A DNA stretch of 64,000 bases from NCBI RefSeq assembly GCF_022695515.1, contig NZ_JALDPT010000027.1, forward strand, positions 1-64,000, given 5' to 3'. The translations under genes were made by a program, and so were the position numbers. The notes under the pieces are model-generated. The model searched no databases and was not told the origin of the DNA. It worked only from the letters and a program-made list of their open reading frames with translations. This document shows, one piece after another, positions 27,413 to 36,177 of this stretch (position 1 is the stretch's first letter; the number at the start of each line of letters is the position of its first letter). This stretch comes from Phenylobacterium aquaticum. GTDB lineage: Bacteria > Pseudomonadota > Alphaproteobacteria > Caulobacterales > Caulobacteraceae.

Positions 27413-28516
27413 ATGCCCGACGGAAACGCCAAGCCCGCCCGCGCCAGCGCCGAGACCAAGTTCGGCCAGGGGTTCCTGCGCGACATCTGGTATTTCGCCG
27501 CCGTCGCGAGCGAGCTCAAGCCCGGCAAGCTGCAACGCTACGAGATCCTGGGCGAGCCGGTGCTGGTCGGCCGCGACCGCAAGGGCCAGGTCTACGCCGT
27601 CCGCGACATCTGCCCCCACCGCGCCGCGCCGCTGTCAGCCGGCCGGCTGGTCGAGGAGGCCGACGGCCGGCCCAGCATCGAATGCCCCTATCACGGCTGG
27701 CGGTTCGGCACGGACGGCGCCTGCACGGCCATCCCGTCCCTGGTGGCCGACCAGGAGATGGATGTCGGCAAGGTGCGCATCCGCCGCTATCCGGCCGCCG
27801 AGAGCCAGGGCATGGTCTGGGTGTGGGTCTCCAGCGACCCGCGCTTCGCGGGCGATCCGCCCGAGCCGCCGCCGGTGTTCGAGGGCGTGGTCGGCGGGGC
27901 GCCCAAGTTCGTCGACCGCATGGATTTCGACGCCCATATGGACCACGCGGTCGTGGGCCTGATGGACCCGACCCACGCTCCTTACGTCCACGGCCAGTGG
28001 TGGTCGCGCAAGGCCAAGGGCCAGCACGACAAGGCCAAGTGCTTCGCGCCGTCGGAGCGCGGCTTCGTCATGACCCGCCACCCGCCGTCCAAGAGCAATC
28101 GGCTCTACCGGCTGCTCGGCGGCGATCCCCAGACCGAGATCACCTTCCGCCTGCCCGGCCTGCGCTGGGAGCATGTGCAGGTGGGCGCGCGCCAGGTCCT
28201 GGCGCTCACCTGCCTGACCCCGGTCAATGAGACCCGCACCCGCATCACCCAGATCGTCTGGACCGACCATTGGGCGGCCTCTGTGCTGCGGCCCTGGTTC
28301 AAGCATATGATCCGCGTGTTCCTGCACCAGGACGGCGACATGGTGAACCTGCAGAACGAGGGGCTGAAATACGATCCCGGCCTCTTGTGGATCGACGACG
28401 CCGACCGTCAGGCCAAGTGGTACCAGCAGCTGAAGCGCGAATGGATCGCCAGCCGCCGGGACGCGCGCGCCTTCGTCAATCCGGTGGAGCCCGCCACCCT
28501 GCGCTGGCGCAGCTAG
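27413..28516 (+). CDS. Rieske [2Fe-2S] aromatic ring-hydroxylating oxygenase, alpha subunit type
   Basis: This 367-residue protein has a Rieske centre from Cys67/His69 (DICPHRAAPL) and Cys91/His94 (CPYHGWRFG). The mononuclear iron site has the pattern Asp185-x2-His188-x4-His193 (LMDPTHAPYVHGQWW). This matches single-component-type oxygenases of the VanA/PobA-like group that demethylate or hydroxylate aromatic acids with a separate reductase. No reductase gene is adjacent, and the substrate is unknown. The C-terminal catalytic domain ends at about 360 without truncation. Confidence 0.9.
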   Translation: MPDGNAKPARASAETKFGQGFLRDIWYFAAVASELKPGKLQRYEILGEPVLVGRDRKGQVYAVRDICPHRAAPLSAGRLVEEADGRPSIECPYHGWRFGTDGACTAIPSLVADQEMDVGKVRIRRYPAAESQGMVWVWVSSDPRFAGDPPEPPPVFEGVVGGAPKFVDRMDFDAHMDHAVVGLMDPTHAPYVHGQWWSRKAKGQHDKAKCFAPSERGFVMTRHPPSKSNRLYRLLGGDPQTEITFRLPGLRWEHVQVGARQVLALTCLTPVNETRTRITQIVWTDHWAASVLRPWFKHMIRVFLHQDGDMVNLQNEGLKYDPGLLWIDDADRQAKWYQQLKREWIASRRDARAFVNPVEPATLRWRS

Positions 28517-28543
28517 GGCGACTTCGCCCGAGCGGCCGGGACA

Positions 28544-29629
28544 CTAGTAACTGTTGCGCGCCCCGGCCGCGCGCGGCGCCTCGGGCGCCTGGGCCGGCTG
28601 CGCACGCACCACCGGCGCGGCGGGCGCGGGCGTCGCCCACGGCGCCTGGCCGGCCAGCTTGAGATCCTCGACGCTGATCGGCGAAAAGCCCCGCGTCGCG
28701 TCCCAGTCCAGCCGCCCGCCCAGGGCGGTGACCGTCGACACCGGCTCGAGCTTGGACAGGTCCATGCGGATCATCGCCTGGTGGGTCAGCTTCACATAGA
28801 GGATCGAGTGCTGTTCGGTGTCCTTGCCGCCGGGAACCGGCAGCTGGCAGCGGGTCACCACCTCGACCGCGTCGACGCCTACCGCGGACAGCACCTCCAC
28901 CCCGATCCTCAAGCTGATCGAGCAGACATTGGAGAGGTGCATCTCCTGGATATTCGTCCGCGGCAGGGCGACATAGGCGGCCCGGCCGCCAGGCTGGGCC
29001 ACGCAGGCCTCGTCGGGCAGGGCGTCGAACTCCAGGGCGTCGATATAGACGATGAAGCGCCCGGGGACCGGCTGGGACAGGGCGAAGCCCTCCAGGGCGG
29101 GACGCAGGGCCGGAAAGTCGAGATTGGCCCGCAGGGTCGACTCGATGGCGGTGAGATCGAGGGCGAGCACGCCGGCCGCGACCGTCACGTCGGTGTTGTG
29201 CGCCTCGGCGGCCCGCTTGCCCTTTTCATAGAGGTCCTGGTCGGCCTTGGCCGCAGCCAGCACCCGGGCGACCAGGGCGCGACGCCGGTCCTTCTCCATC
29301 TTGAAGAGGGCGTCGATCATGCCGGGCTGATAGTTCTGCAGGGCGCGCCGGGCCGCGCGCTCCTTGTCATTGGTCCGGGGCATAGGTTCGACCAGCCCGC
29401 GACGGGCGATCTCGCTCCAATCCTTGCGGACATATTTCACGCAATGCGCCCGAGTGAGCCGCTCCACCAGGGTGTCGAAGCGGGTCGCCGCCTCGGCCGG
29501 CGCCTCCGATCGCTTCAGCCGCTCGGCGATGCGATCCTTGCGTTCGCGCTCCCGCGTCGCACGCTTGGTCACCCGGTCGATCCGGGTCATTGTGGCGATG
29601 ATCGTCTTGGCTGTTTCCGGTCCCGACAT
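28544..29629 (-). CDS. Uncharacterised protein, about 361 residues
   Basis: No family is recognised. The N terminus (about 1-60) is strongly basic and Arg/Lys/Glu-rich (TKRATRERERKDRIAERLKRS), predicted helical, with no signal peptide. The central part has a beta-rich stretch with two cysteines (VCSISLRIGVEVLSAVGVDAVEVVTRCQLPVP). The C terminus is an Ala/Pro-rich tail (APAAPVVRAQPAQAPEAPRAAG). The ATG at 29629 is chosen because the frame to 29674 adds a divergent extension; an AGGGG lies about ten bases upstream. It is divergent from the alpha/beta hydrolase gene and converges on the Rieske gene, 27 bases apart. Confidence 0.6.
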   Translation of the reverse strand: MSGPETAKTIIATMTRIDRVTKRATRERERKDRIAERLKRSEAPAEAATRFDTLVERLTRAHCVKYVRKDWSEIARRGLVEPMPRTNDKERAARRALQNYQPGMIDALFKMEKDRRRALVARVLAAAKADQDLYEKGKRAAEAHNTDVTVAAGVLALDLTAIESTLRANLDFPALRPALEGFALSQPVPGRFIVYIDALEFDALPDEACVAQPGGRAAYVALPRTNIQEMHLSNVCSISLRIGVEVLSAVGVDAVEVVTRCQLPVPGGKDTEQHSILYVKLTHQAMIRMDLSKLEPVSTVTALGGRLDWDATRGFSPISVEDLKLAGQAPWATPAPAAPVVRAQPAQAPEAPRAAGARNSY

Positions 29630-29713
29630 CACGCATTTCCCCGCGGCCCTTCGCCGCACCCGATCTGGGTACATTCTAAGTAACCCCGTTTTCTGACCGA
29701 GCCGTTAAAACCA

Positions 29714-30502
29714 ATGTCTACTTTCACCTCCGACGGACTGCGCCTGGCCTATGACGACATCGCCCCGGCGGGCGGTCATGAGCGCACCATCATTCTCATT
29801 CACGGCTTCTCCTCGAACCGCCACGAAGGCTGGCGGCGGACCGGCTGGTACGCGGCCTTCGAGCGCCGCCGGATTCGCTGCATCGCGCTGGACCAGCGCG
29901 GCCACGGCGAAAGCGCCAAGCCCCACGAGCCGGAGGCCTATGCCCGCGCCAGTCTCGCCCGGGACGTCATCGCCCTGATGGATGAGCTGGGTCTGGGGCG
30001 CGCCGACGTGTTCGGCTATTCCATGGGCGCACGCACCGCCCTGGCGACCGCCCTGGCGGCGCCGGAGCGTATCAATCACCTGATCCTGGGCGGCGTGGGC
30101 GGCAAGCTGATCGGGGAGCGGGCCCTGCCGGCCGGCAATCCGATGGCCGAGGCCATGCTGGCCGCAGACCCCGACACCATCACCGAGCCCATGCTGCGCA
30201 GCTTCCGCCAGTTCGCGGACGAACAGGGCGAAGACCGCCAGGCCCTGGCCGCCATGACCGGGGTGACCAATCCGCCCTTCGACACCGCCGCCATGGCCGA
30301 CTTCCCCTCGCCTGTCCTGGTGGTCGCCGGTCAGAGGGACGACGGGGCCGGCGATCCGGAAGAGCTGGCCGCCCGGTTCCTGGACGGCCACGCGGTGACC
30401 GTGCCGGGATGCGATCACTTCTCCGCCATCCCCCACGCCCTGACCAAGGCCGCGGTGTTCGACTTCCTCGACGGCCTGCTGGACGATCCCTACGCCCGCT
30501 GA
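29714..30502 (+). CDS. Alpha/beta hydrolase
   Basis: This 262-residue hydrolase has the oxyanion strand ILIHGFSSNRHEG, nucleophile elbow FGYSMGARTAL (Ser about residue 100), an acid in VVAGQRDDGAGDPEEL and His in PGCDHFSAI. No signal peptide. The substrate, an ester or similar, is unknown. A second gene of the same family, truncated by the window edge at 63592, shares the motifs GHGxSxxP and GYSMGxRTA, so the two may be paralogues. It diverges from the 361-residue unknown gene. Confidence 0.88.
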   Translation: MSTFTSDGLRLAYDDIAPAGGHERTIILIHGFSSNRHEGWRRTGWYAAFERRRIRCIALDQRGHGESAKPHEPEAYARASLARDVIALMDELGLGRADVFGYSMGARTALATALAAPERINHLILGGVGGKLIGERALPAGNPMAEAMLAADPDTITEPMLRSFRQFADEQGEDRQALAAMTGVTNPPFDTAAMADFPSPVLVVAGQRDDGAGDPEELAARFLDGHAVTVPGCDHFSAIPHALTKAAVFDFLDGLLDDPYAR

Positions 30503-30620
30503 CCGCTCTGCGGTGATTGGCCGCTGGAATTCACCCTTCCGGACCGGCTTTTCGCGGCGTGCTTAAGGCTGCGCCAACGAACGGCGGCGCATAGTGGACC
30601 CCGGTTCAATCAGGACGCCT

Positions 30621-31760
30621 ATGCGCAAGTCCCCCGCCGCGCCGGCCGCGCCGCCCAGCCTGGGCGCGCGCAGCCTCGCCAATCTCGAGGCCCAGGCCTC
30701 CACCGCCCGGGTGCTGAACCTGGCGGCGGTGGCGCGCGACTGGGGTCAGGCCCCGGCCTGGCGGGAGCAGCCGCTGTTCCGCATCCGCGCCCTGAACACC
30801 GCCCTCTATATGAAACAGCGGGTGACCACCGACCCCTCGGCCCCGCCCGCCATCACCACCCGCATCTTCCTGCCCCAGGCGGGCGAGCCGCCGACCCTGG
30901 GCGGCGCGTCGGTCCGGGTCGGCGACGCCGAATGGCGCGAGCGGCTGATCCAGGCCTGCGGCGGCGACGGTCCCGAGCTTCAGGAAGACCTGCGGGTCAT
31001 CGGGGTGCTGAACGAGCTGCCGTCCTTCGACGCCTTCCTGGTCCGTGAGCATCTGCGGCGGCGCGAGGTCGAGGCGGCGGGCTGCTATGTCCCGCTTTCC
31101 GCCACGGAGCTGCAGGGCGTGCAGGCCTTCGTGATCAATGAGGTGGCCCAGCTGGTGCTGCTGGCCTTCGGCAAGGGCCAGGATCCGACCCAGACGGCCA
31201 AGCTGGTGGGGGCCATCATGTCGGCCCAGAACGATCCCCGGCTGGAGCCCCTGCGCCGCACCTTCGGGCTGGAGGAGACCGACTTCCAGGACGGGATCTT
31301 CGCGTGGAAGGCCTTCCTGCATTTCAAGCGGGCCCTGGCCGAACTGAGGGTGACGGTCCACACCGCCTCGGCCGAGATCGGCCGGATGGTGCTGCTCGCC
31401 CCCTGCCCGCCGGTGATCGGAAAATATGTCGAGGCCGGCCAGGACCGCATCCGCCGGGACCTCGCCCAGGCGACCACCGAGGCCGGTCAGATTCTGTCGG
31501 TCTACGAGACCGCCTTCCGGGACCTCACCGAGAAGGGCGACCCGCGCAGCTTCCGCGACTTCCTGATCGCCGCGCCCAGCCTGTTCATGGGCCTGGGCGA
31601 GCGGATGGGCGCGCTGTCGCATGCGACCACTTTCTGGCGCCGGCGGTTCCCCATCGGCATGAAGGTCGAGGCGACCGGGCCGGAGGCCTGCCAGCTGCTC
31701 AGCGACTATGACATGGGACTGGGCGAGGCGGAGATCGAAGAGACCCCCGCCGCCGCCTGA
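30621..31760 (+). CDS. Uncharacterised protein, about 379 residues
   Basis: No known domain is recognised. The protein is soluble, without signal or membrane segment. The N-terminal 30 residues are Ala/Pro-rich. The rest is predicted mostly helical, with the notable segments VQAFVINEVAQLVLLAFGKGQD and FQDGIFAWKAFLHFKRALAELRV, suggesting a helical bundle. The ATG at 30621 has AGGA five bases upstream and is preferred over a GTG at 30594. It follows the hydrolase gene by about 120 bases and converges on the GST gene. Confidence 0.65.
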   Translation: MRKSPAAPAAPPSLGARSLANLEAQASTARVLNLAAVARDWGQAPAWREQPLFRIRALNTALYMKQRVTTDPSAPPAITTRIFLPQAGEPPTLGGASVRVGDAEWRERLIQACGGDGPELQEDLRVIGVLNELPSFDAFLVREHLRRREVEAAGCYVPLSATELQGVQAFVINEVAQLVLLAFGKGQDPTQTAKLVGAIMSAQNDPRLEPLRRTFGLEETDFQDGIFAWKAFLHFKRALAELRVTVHTASAEIGRMVLLAPCPPVIGKYVEAGQDRIRRDLAQATTEAGQILSVYETAFRDLTEKGDPRSFRDFLIAAPSLFMGLGERMGALSHATTFWRRRFPIGMKVEATGPEACQLLSDYDMGLGEAEIEETPAAA

Positions 31761-31783
31761 TCAGGGCCAGTTTCGCGCCAAAT

Positions 31784-32410
31784 CTACTTCGCGAACGAAT
31801 AGGCGCCGCCCTTCTCCAGGGCGGTGCGATAGGCCGGACGCGCCTGGAAGCGGGCGACCCAGGCCTTGATGTTCGGATAGGCGTCGAGCCGGCCGAACGC
31901 GCCCAGCACTTCGCCCACGAAGGACAGCTGGATGTCGGCGGCCGATAGCTCGGCGCCCATGATGTAGTCGCGGCCGGCGAGCGAGGCCTCGACATAGCCC
32001 ATGTGGTTGGCGATCTCGCTTTCCAGGCGCGGGTGCAGGGCGGCCCCCGCCTCGCCCAGGCGGCCCACATACATGAACAGCATCAGGGGCAGCATGGCCG
32101 AGCCCTCGGCGTAGTGGAGCCACTGCTGATAGGTGTCATAGGCCGGGGTGGACGGATCGGGCTGCAGGCGGCCGCCAGCGTGGCGGCGGATCACGTAGTC
32201 GATGATCGCGCCTGATTCGATCACGGTCGCCTGGCCATCGGTGATCACCGGCGACTTGCCCAGGGGATGCACGGCCTTGAGCTCCGGCGGGGCCAGACGG
32301 GTCGTGGCGTCGCGCTGGTAGAACTTCAGCTCATAGGGAAGACCCAGCTCCTCCAGCAGCCACAGGATGCGCTGGGAGCGCGAGTCGTTGAGGTGATGGA
32401 CGGTGATCAT
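31784..32410 (-). CDS. Glutathione S-transferase family protein
   Basis: This 208-residue protein has an N-terminal thioredoxin-like domain (MITVHHLNDSRSQRILWLLEELGLPYEL, catalytic-region Ser, then NPLGKSPVI-type motif VHPLGKSPVITDGQATVIESGAI) and a C-terminal helical domain (SAADIQLSFVGEVL, DAYPNIKAWVARF). It fits the beta-type bacterial GSTs. The conjugated or reduced substrate is unknown. It is divergent from mcd, 80 bases apart. Confidence 0.9.
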   Translation of the reverse strand: MITVHHLNDSRSQRILWLLEELGLPYELKFYQRDATTRLAPPELKAVHPLGKSPVITDGQATVIESGAIIDYVIRRHAGGRLQPDPSTPAYDTYQQWLHYAEGSAMLPLMLFMYVGRLGEAGAALHPRLESEIANHMGYVEASLAGRDYIMGAELSAADIQLSFVGEVLGAFGRLDAYPNIKAWVARFQARPAYRTALEKGGAYSFAK

Positions 32411-32490
32411 GGCGGGGTCCCCCTGACGTGGTCTATGCCGGCGTGGCTTGGTGTTGGCTGACGCACGGCAAGCAGCTCTATAGTCGCGCC

Positions 32491-34143
32491 ATGAGCGCCG
32501 AACTGATCCTGCCGAACCTCCCCCGCCTTCTACACGCCGCCGCGGCCCAAGCCGACGCCCTTTCGGCGCGGGCGCGCGACGCCGTCGCGGCCCGGGTCAC
32601 GCGGGATGGCCGGCTGGATCGCGCCGCCCTCGACGCCGAACAGCACGTGGCTCACGGCCTGGCCTGGATGGCGGCCTATGCCGAGACCCTGACCCAGACC
32701 GCCGCCTGGGCCGAAGCGCTGTCCGCGGCCGGCGGGCTCGGCGAGGCCGAGGCCCTGCCCGCCCAGCTCCTGGCCTTCGAATATCTCAGCCAGCTGGCCG
32801 GCGGCGTGCCGATGAACCAGGGCGAGATCTTCCGGGCGAGCGACGTCGGGCTCGACACCGCCCGGCTGACGCCGCTGATCGACGAGTTGCGCCCGGGCGC
32901 GACCCAGGCGGTGAAGACCCGCATTGTCGAGCTGCTGGCCGAGGCCCGCGGCCGTCCGGCCCTGGAGGCCAGCGGCCTGGACGAGACCCTGGACCAGGTC
33001 CGCGACCAGTTCGCGGCCTTCGCGGCTGAGAAGATCAGCCCCTTCGCCCATGGCTGGCACCTGCGCGACGAACTCATTCCGCTGGAGCTGTTGCAGGAGC
33101 TGGCGGCGCTCGGCGTCTTCGGCCTGACCGTGCCGGAGGACTTCGGCGGCGCCGGCATGGGCAAGATCGCCATGTGCGTGGTGTCCGAGGCCCTGTCGCG
33201 GGGCTGGATCGGCACGGGCTCGCTCGGCACCCGCTCGGAGATCGCCGCCGAGCTGATCCTGGCCAATGGCACCGCCGACCAGAAGGCCCGCTTCCTGCCG
33301 GCCATCGCCAGCGGCGAGATCATCCCGACCGCCGTCTTCACCGAGCCGGAGTCCGGGTCGGACCTTGGCTCTCTGCGCACCCGCGCCGTGCTGGAGGACG
33401 GCGCCTGGAAGGTCACCGGCGCCAAGACCTGGATCACCCACGCCGCCCGCGCCGACCTGATGACCCTGATGGTGCGCACCGATCCGGCGTCGAAGGATCA
33501 CCGCGGCCTGTCCATGCTGCTGGCCTCGAAGCCGCGGGGCACGCCCGACGAACCCTTCCCGGCCGAAGGCATGAGCGGCGGGGAGATCGCCGTGATCGGC
33601 TATCGCGGCATGAAAGAATATGAGCTGGCCTTCGACGGCTTCGCGGTGCCGGAGGCCGACCTGCTGGGCGGCCAGCCCGGCCAGGGCTTCGCCCAGCTGA
33701 TGGCGACCTTCGAGAGCGCCCGCATCCAGACCGCCGCGCGCGCCATCGGGGTGGGCCAGGCCGCCCTGGACATCGCGCTCGACTATGCGCTTGAGCGCCG
33801 CCAGTTCGGCCAGGCGATCGCGGGCTTTCCGCGGGTGACCAACAAGCTGGCGATGATGGCGGCCGAACTGCTGGGCGCCCGCCAGCTGACCTGGTTCGCC
33901 GCGCGCGCCAAGGACGAGGGCCGCCGCTGCGACCTGGAGGCGGGGATGGCCAAGCTGGTCGCCGCCCGCATCGCCTGGGCGGCGGCGGATAATGCGGTGC
34001 AGATCCACGGAGGGACGGGTTTCGCCGTCGAACAGCCGGTCAGCCGCCTGCTGGCCGACGCCCGCATCCTGAACATTTTCGAAGGGGCCGGAGAGATCCA
34101 GGCCCAGGTGATCGCGCGCCGCCTGCTCGAAGGCGCGAACTAA
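32491..34143 (+). CDS. mcd: (2S)-methylsuccinyl-CoA dehydrogenase
   Basis: This 550-residue acyl-CoA dehydrogenase carries an extra N-terminal domain of about 170 residues (HGLAWMAAYAETLTQ, EYLSQLAGGVPMNQGEIFRASD) characteristic of methylsuccinyl-CoA dehydrogenase (about 547 residues in Rhodobacter). The catalytic part has FTEPESGSDLGSLRT, ALERRQFGQAI and VQIHGGTGFAVEQPVSRLLADARILNIFEG. In the ethylmalonyl-CoA pathway it converts methylsuccinyl-CoA to mesaconyl-CoA with ETF as electron acceptor. Genes for ETF, 3-hydroxybutyryl-CoA dehydrogenase and cobalamin adenosyltransferase lie within the next 6 kb. Its stop overlaps the convergent TetR gene by three bases. Confidence 0.85.
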   Translation: MSAELILPNLPRLLHAAAAQADALSARARDAVAARVTRDGRLDRAALDAEQHVAHGLAWMAAYAETLTQTAAWAEALSAAGGLGEAEALPAQLLAFEYLSQLAGGVPMNQGEIFRASDVGLDTARLTPLIDELRPGATQAVKTRIVELLAEARGRPALEASGLDETLDQVRDQFAAFAAEKISPFAHGWHLRDELIPLELLQELAALGVFGLTVPEDFGGAGMGKIAMCVVSEALSRGWIGTGSLGTRSEIAAELILANGTADQKARFLPAIASGEIIPTAVFTEPESGSDLGSLRTRAVLEDGAWKVTGAKTWITHAARADLMTLMVRTDPASKDHRGLSMLLASKPRGTPDEPFPAEGMSGGEIAVIGYRGMKEYELAFDGFAVPEADLLGGQPGQGFAQLMATFESARIQTAARAIGVGQAALDIALDYALERRQFGQAIAGFPRVTNKLAMMAAELLGARQLTWFAARAKDEGRRCDLEAGMAKLVAARIAWAAADNAVQIHGGTGFAVEQPVSRLLADARILNIFEGAGEIQAQVIARRLLEGAN

Positions 34144-34745
34144 GCGCGGGGCAGGAAGCCTTCGGCCAAGAGGCCGATCTGACGGTCGAACACCGCGCTC
34201 ATCTGGTCGGCGTCGGCGCCTTCCCAGGCGGCCAGGCGATAGGTCCAGGCATAGATGCCCATCAGGGCGTCGAGCAGCGCCTCAAGATCCAGGTGGGCGG
34301 AGATCTCGCCGCGATTGACGCCTTCGATCAGGCAGTCCCGGATCACCTGGCGCAGGCGGGGATTGCGGCCATAGGGCCGGGTCGAGGGGCTGAGCGTCCA
34401 GTCGAAGGCCGCCGCGATATGGGCCAGGAACAGCTTGGTGCGCCGGGTCTCGAAGGCGAAATGGATGGCGAACAGCGAGCGCAGCCGATCGGCCACGCCG
34501 CCGCGCAGATGCGGGATCACCCGGTCCAGCTCGGCATAGAGCTCGTCCAGACGGTCGGCCATCACCTGGCTGAGGATGTCGCCCTTGGAGGCGAAGGTCG
34601 TGAACACGCTGCCCACCGCGACCTCGGCCCGACGGGCGATCTCGCGCACCGTCGTCTCTTCATAGCCCTGGGTCTCGAAGAGATCGCGGGCCGCGTCGAG
34701 CACGCGTTGCCGCGTGGCTTCCTTCTGGGACTTCCGAATGCTCAC
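34140..34745 (-). CDS. TetR-family transcriptional regulator
   Basis: This 201-residue protein has an N-terminal helix-turn-helix of the TetR type (RQRVLDAARDLFETQGYEETTVREIARRAEVAVGSVFTTFASKGDIL, residues about 12-60) and a helical ligand-binding domain. Effector and target are unknown. A candidate is the adjacent mcd or the acyl-CoA genes, by location only. It overlaps mcd tail to tail by four bases. Confidence 0.9.
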   Translation of the reverse strand: MSIRKSQKEATRQRVLDAARDLFETQGYEETTVREIARRAEVAVGSVFTTFASKGDILSQVMADRLDELYAELDRVIPHLRGGVADRLRSLFAIHFAFETRRTKLFLAHIAAAFDWTLSPSTRPYGRNPRLRQVIRDCLIEGVNRGEISAHLDLEALLDALMGIYAWTYRLAAWEGADADQMSAVFDRQIGLLAEGFLPRA

Positions 34746-34843
34746 AAGCTTCCCCCCGGAGGCGGGTTCGAGAGACCCGGTTCCTACAAAGGGTATGACG
34801 TCGCCGATGGTGATCGCCCCCAGGCCTGGCGTCCTGAAAATCC

Positions 34844-35497
34844 CTAGCCCCGGCGGGCGCCGGCGAGGATCACGCGGATCTGGTCGCGGGCCTTGGCCTG
34901 CAACGCCTCGAGGCTCCAGCCGAGGAAGATCGCTTCCGGGTAATTGGCCAGATAGGCGTCGAACAGCATGTCGCCGCGCAGCTTGACCTCGGCCTCCTGG
35001 GACAGCTCTCCGCGCTCGACGGCGAACTGCACCTGCTCGGTGATCAGCTCGCGCAGCGCCTTGGCCGCGGTGCTGAAGCGCAGCTCGACGCCCTCTTCGG
35101 GCAGCCAGGAGACGCAGAAGGCGGCGCGGGCCAGGGGCAGCTGGCTCTTGTAGAACGCATAGCCGGTGCTGAACGCGCGCAGCAGGGCGTCCTCGACGCC
35201 GCGGCCGCGATTGGCGGCCTCGCGCATCGACTCGGCCAGTTCGGCCATGTCGGCGAACATGATCTCGCGGAACAGGTCCGACTTGTCGGTGAAGTTGGCG
35301 AACACCGCCCCGGTGGACATGCCGGCCTCAGCGGCGATGTCACGGATGGTGGCCCCCTCATACCCGGCTTCGGAGAACAGGCGGCGGGCCGCGGCCAGGA
35401 CCTTGGTCCGGGTCTGCTGCTTGGCCAGAGCGCGGCGGGTGGGGATCTTCACCCCGGATTCGGGATCGCCGGACAGGGCGCCAGGAACATGCTTCAT
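34844..35497 (-). CDS. TetR-family transcriptional regulator
   Basis: This 217-residue protein has a TetR helix-turn-helix (TKVLAAARRLFSEAGYEGATIRDIAAEAGMSTGAVFANFTDKSDLF, about 30-75) and a C-terminal domain ending in IFLGWSLEALQAKARDQIRVIL. It is a second, distinct TetR member beside the one at 34140, both on the minus strand about 100 bases apart. The ATG at 35497 is preferred; the frame is open to 35551. The unknown operator may lie in the 475-base region upstream, where several palindromes occur. Confidence 0.9.
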   Translation of the reverse strand: MKHVPGALSGDPESGVKIPTRRALAKQQTRTKVLAAARRLFSEAGYEGATIRDIAAEAGMSTGAVFANFTDKSDLFREIMFADMAELAESMREAANRGRGVEDALLRAFSTGYAFYKSQLPLARAAFCVSWLPEEGVELRFSTAAKALRELITEQVQFAVERGELSQEAEVKLRGDMLFDAYLANYPEAIFLGWSLEALQAKARDQIRVILAGARRG

Positions 35498-35972
35498 CAG
35501 TCTTCGAGCCTCACGCAAATCGCGTTCGCCCGCCGTTCGAACATCAGGCAACGGGTTTCAAACGCCCCAAAACGCTCTTCCAAATCGATCGAATTCGGCT
35601 TGGAGAGCCCAAAATCCATAAATAAATCAACGCCACCCGGTAAACACCGGCCCAAATTTCCGGAGACCATCACTCGGTTGTCCCAATCTAACGCCGGTCA
35701 CCCAGGCGTGTCTATTCAGAGGATATGATGATCGCGATCAGCGAACGCGTTCGTTGAGGGTCTATTGCGACGTCTTTCGTCCGAGGGCAAGGCCGTAGAC
35801 CGTGTGGCGGGACGACGCATCTCTTCGCATTTTCCGACGCAGGTTGGGGTTTTCCCGCCATGCGCGAAGGATTCGCCGACGGAACGCTGCTCATTGAGCA
35901 TGCTCGCAGAACAGCGACCACCCGCGACGACCGGGGATGGCCTAGGGCGACGCCAGAGCTTAGATAGTCGGC
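35498..35972. other. Gene-free region with clustered palindromes
   Basis: About 475 bases have no convincing gene on either strand. The region contains an A/T-rich patch near 35608-35625 that may hold the TetR promoter, two adjacent perfect 12-bp palindromes TGATCGCGATCA (35729-35740) and CGAACGCGTTCG (35742-35753), and the 13-base palindrome TGCTCATTGAGCA (35888-35900). Their role is unknown. Confidence 0.4.
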
Positions 35973-36173
35973 ATGGATCGCCTGTTTAACATTCTGATTC
36001 CCGTCGCCCTCGCCGGCGTCCTCGTCTCGCTCGGCGTCGGTCTGTTCGCCCTGTTCCGCGGGGGGGAGTTCGGACGCTCCTATTCGAACAAGCTCATGCG
36101 GCTGCGGGTGGTGATGCAGGCGATCGCGGTGGCCCTGCTGGTCGCCGCCGCCTGGTGGCGGCACAAGGGCTGA
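35973..36173 (+). CDS. Twin-transmembrane HIG1-like protein
   Basis: This 66-residue protein has two hydrophobic helices (about 5-27 and 44-60) separated by the conserved loop RGGEFGRSYSNKLMRLRVVMQ. This is the HIG1/hypoxia-induced twin-TM family found in alphaproteobacteria, often associated with respiratory cytochrome oxidase assembly. It lies four bases upstream of the adenosyltransferase start and is probably co-transcribed with it. Confidence 0.85.
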   Translation: MDRLFNILIPVALAGVLVSLGVGLFALFRGGEFGRSYSNKLMRLRVVMQAIAVALLVAAAWWRHKG

Positions 36174-36177
36174 GGCC

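Noticed and set aside
30504..30516. ACCGC-TCT-GCGGT hairpin after the alpha/beta hydrolase gene
   Set aside because: The stem is only five base pairs and lacks a T-run; it is within chance for this base composition.
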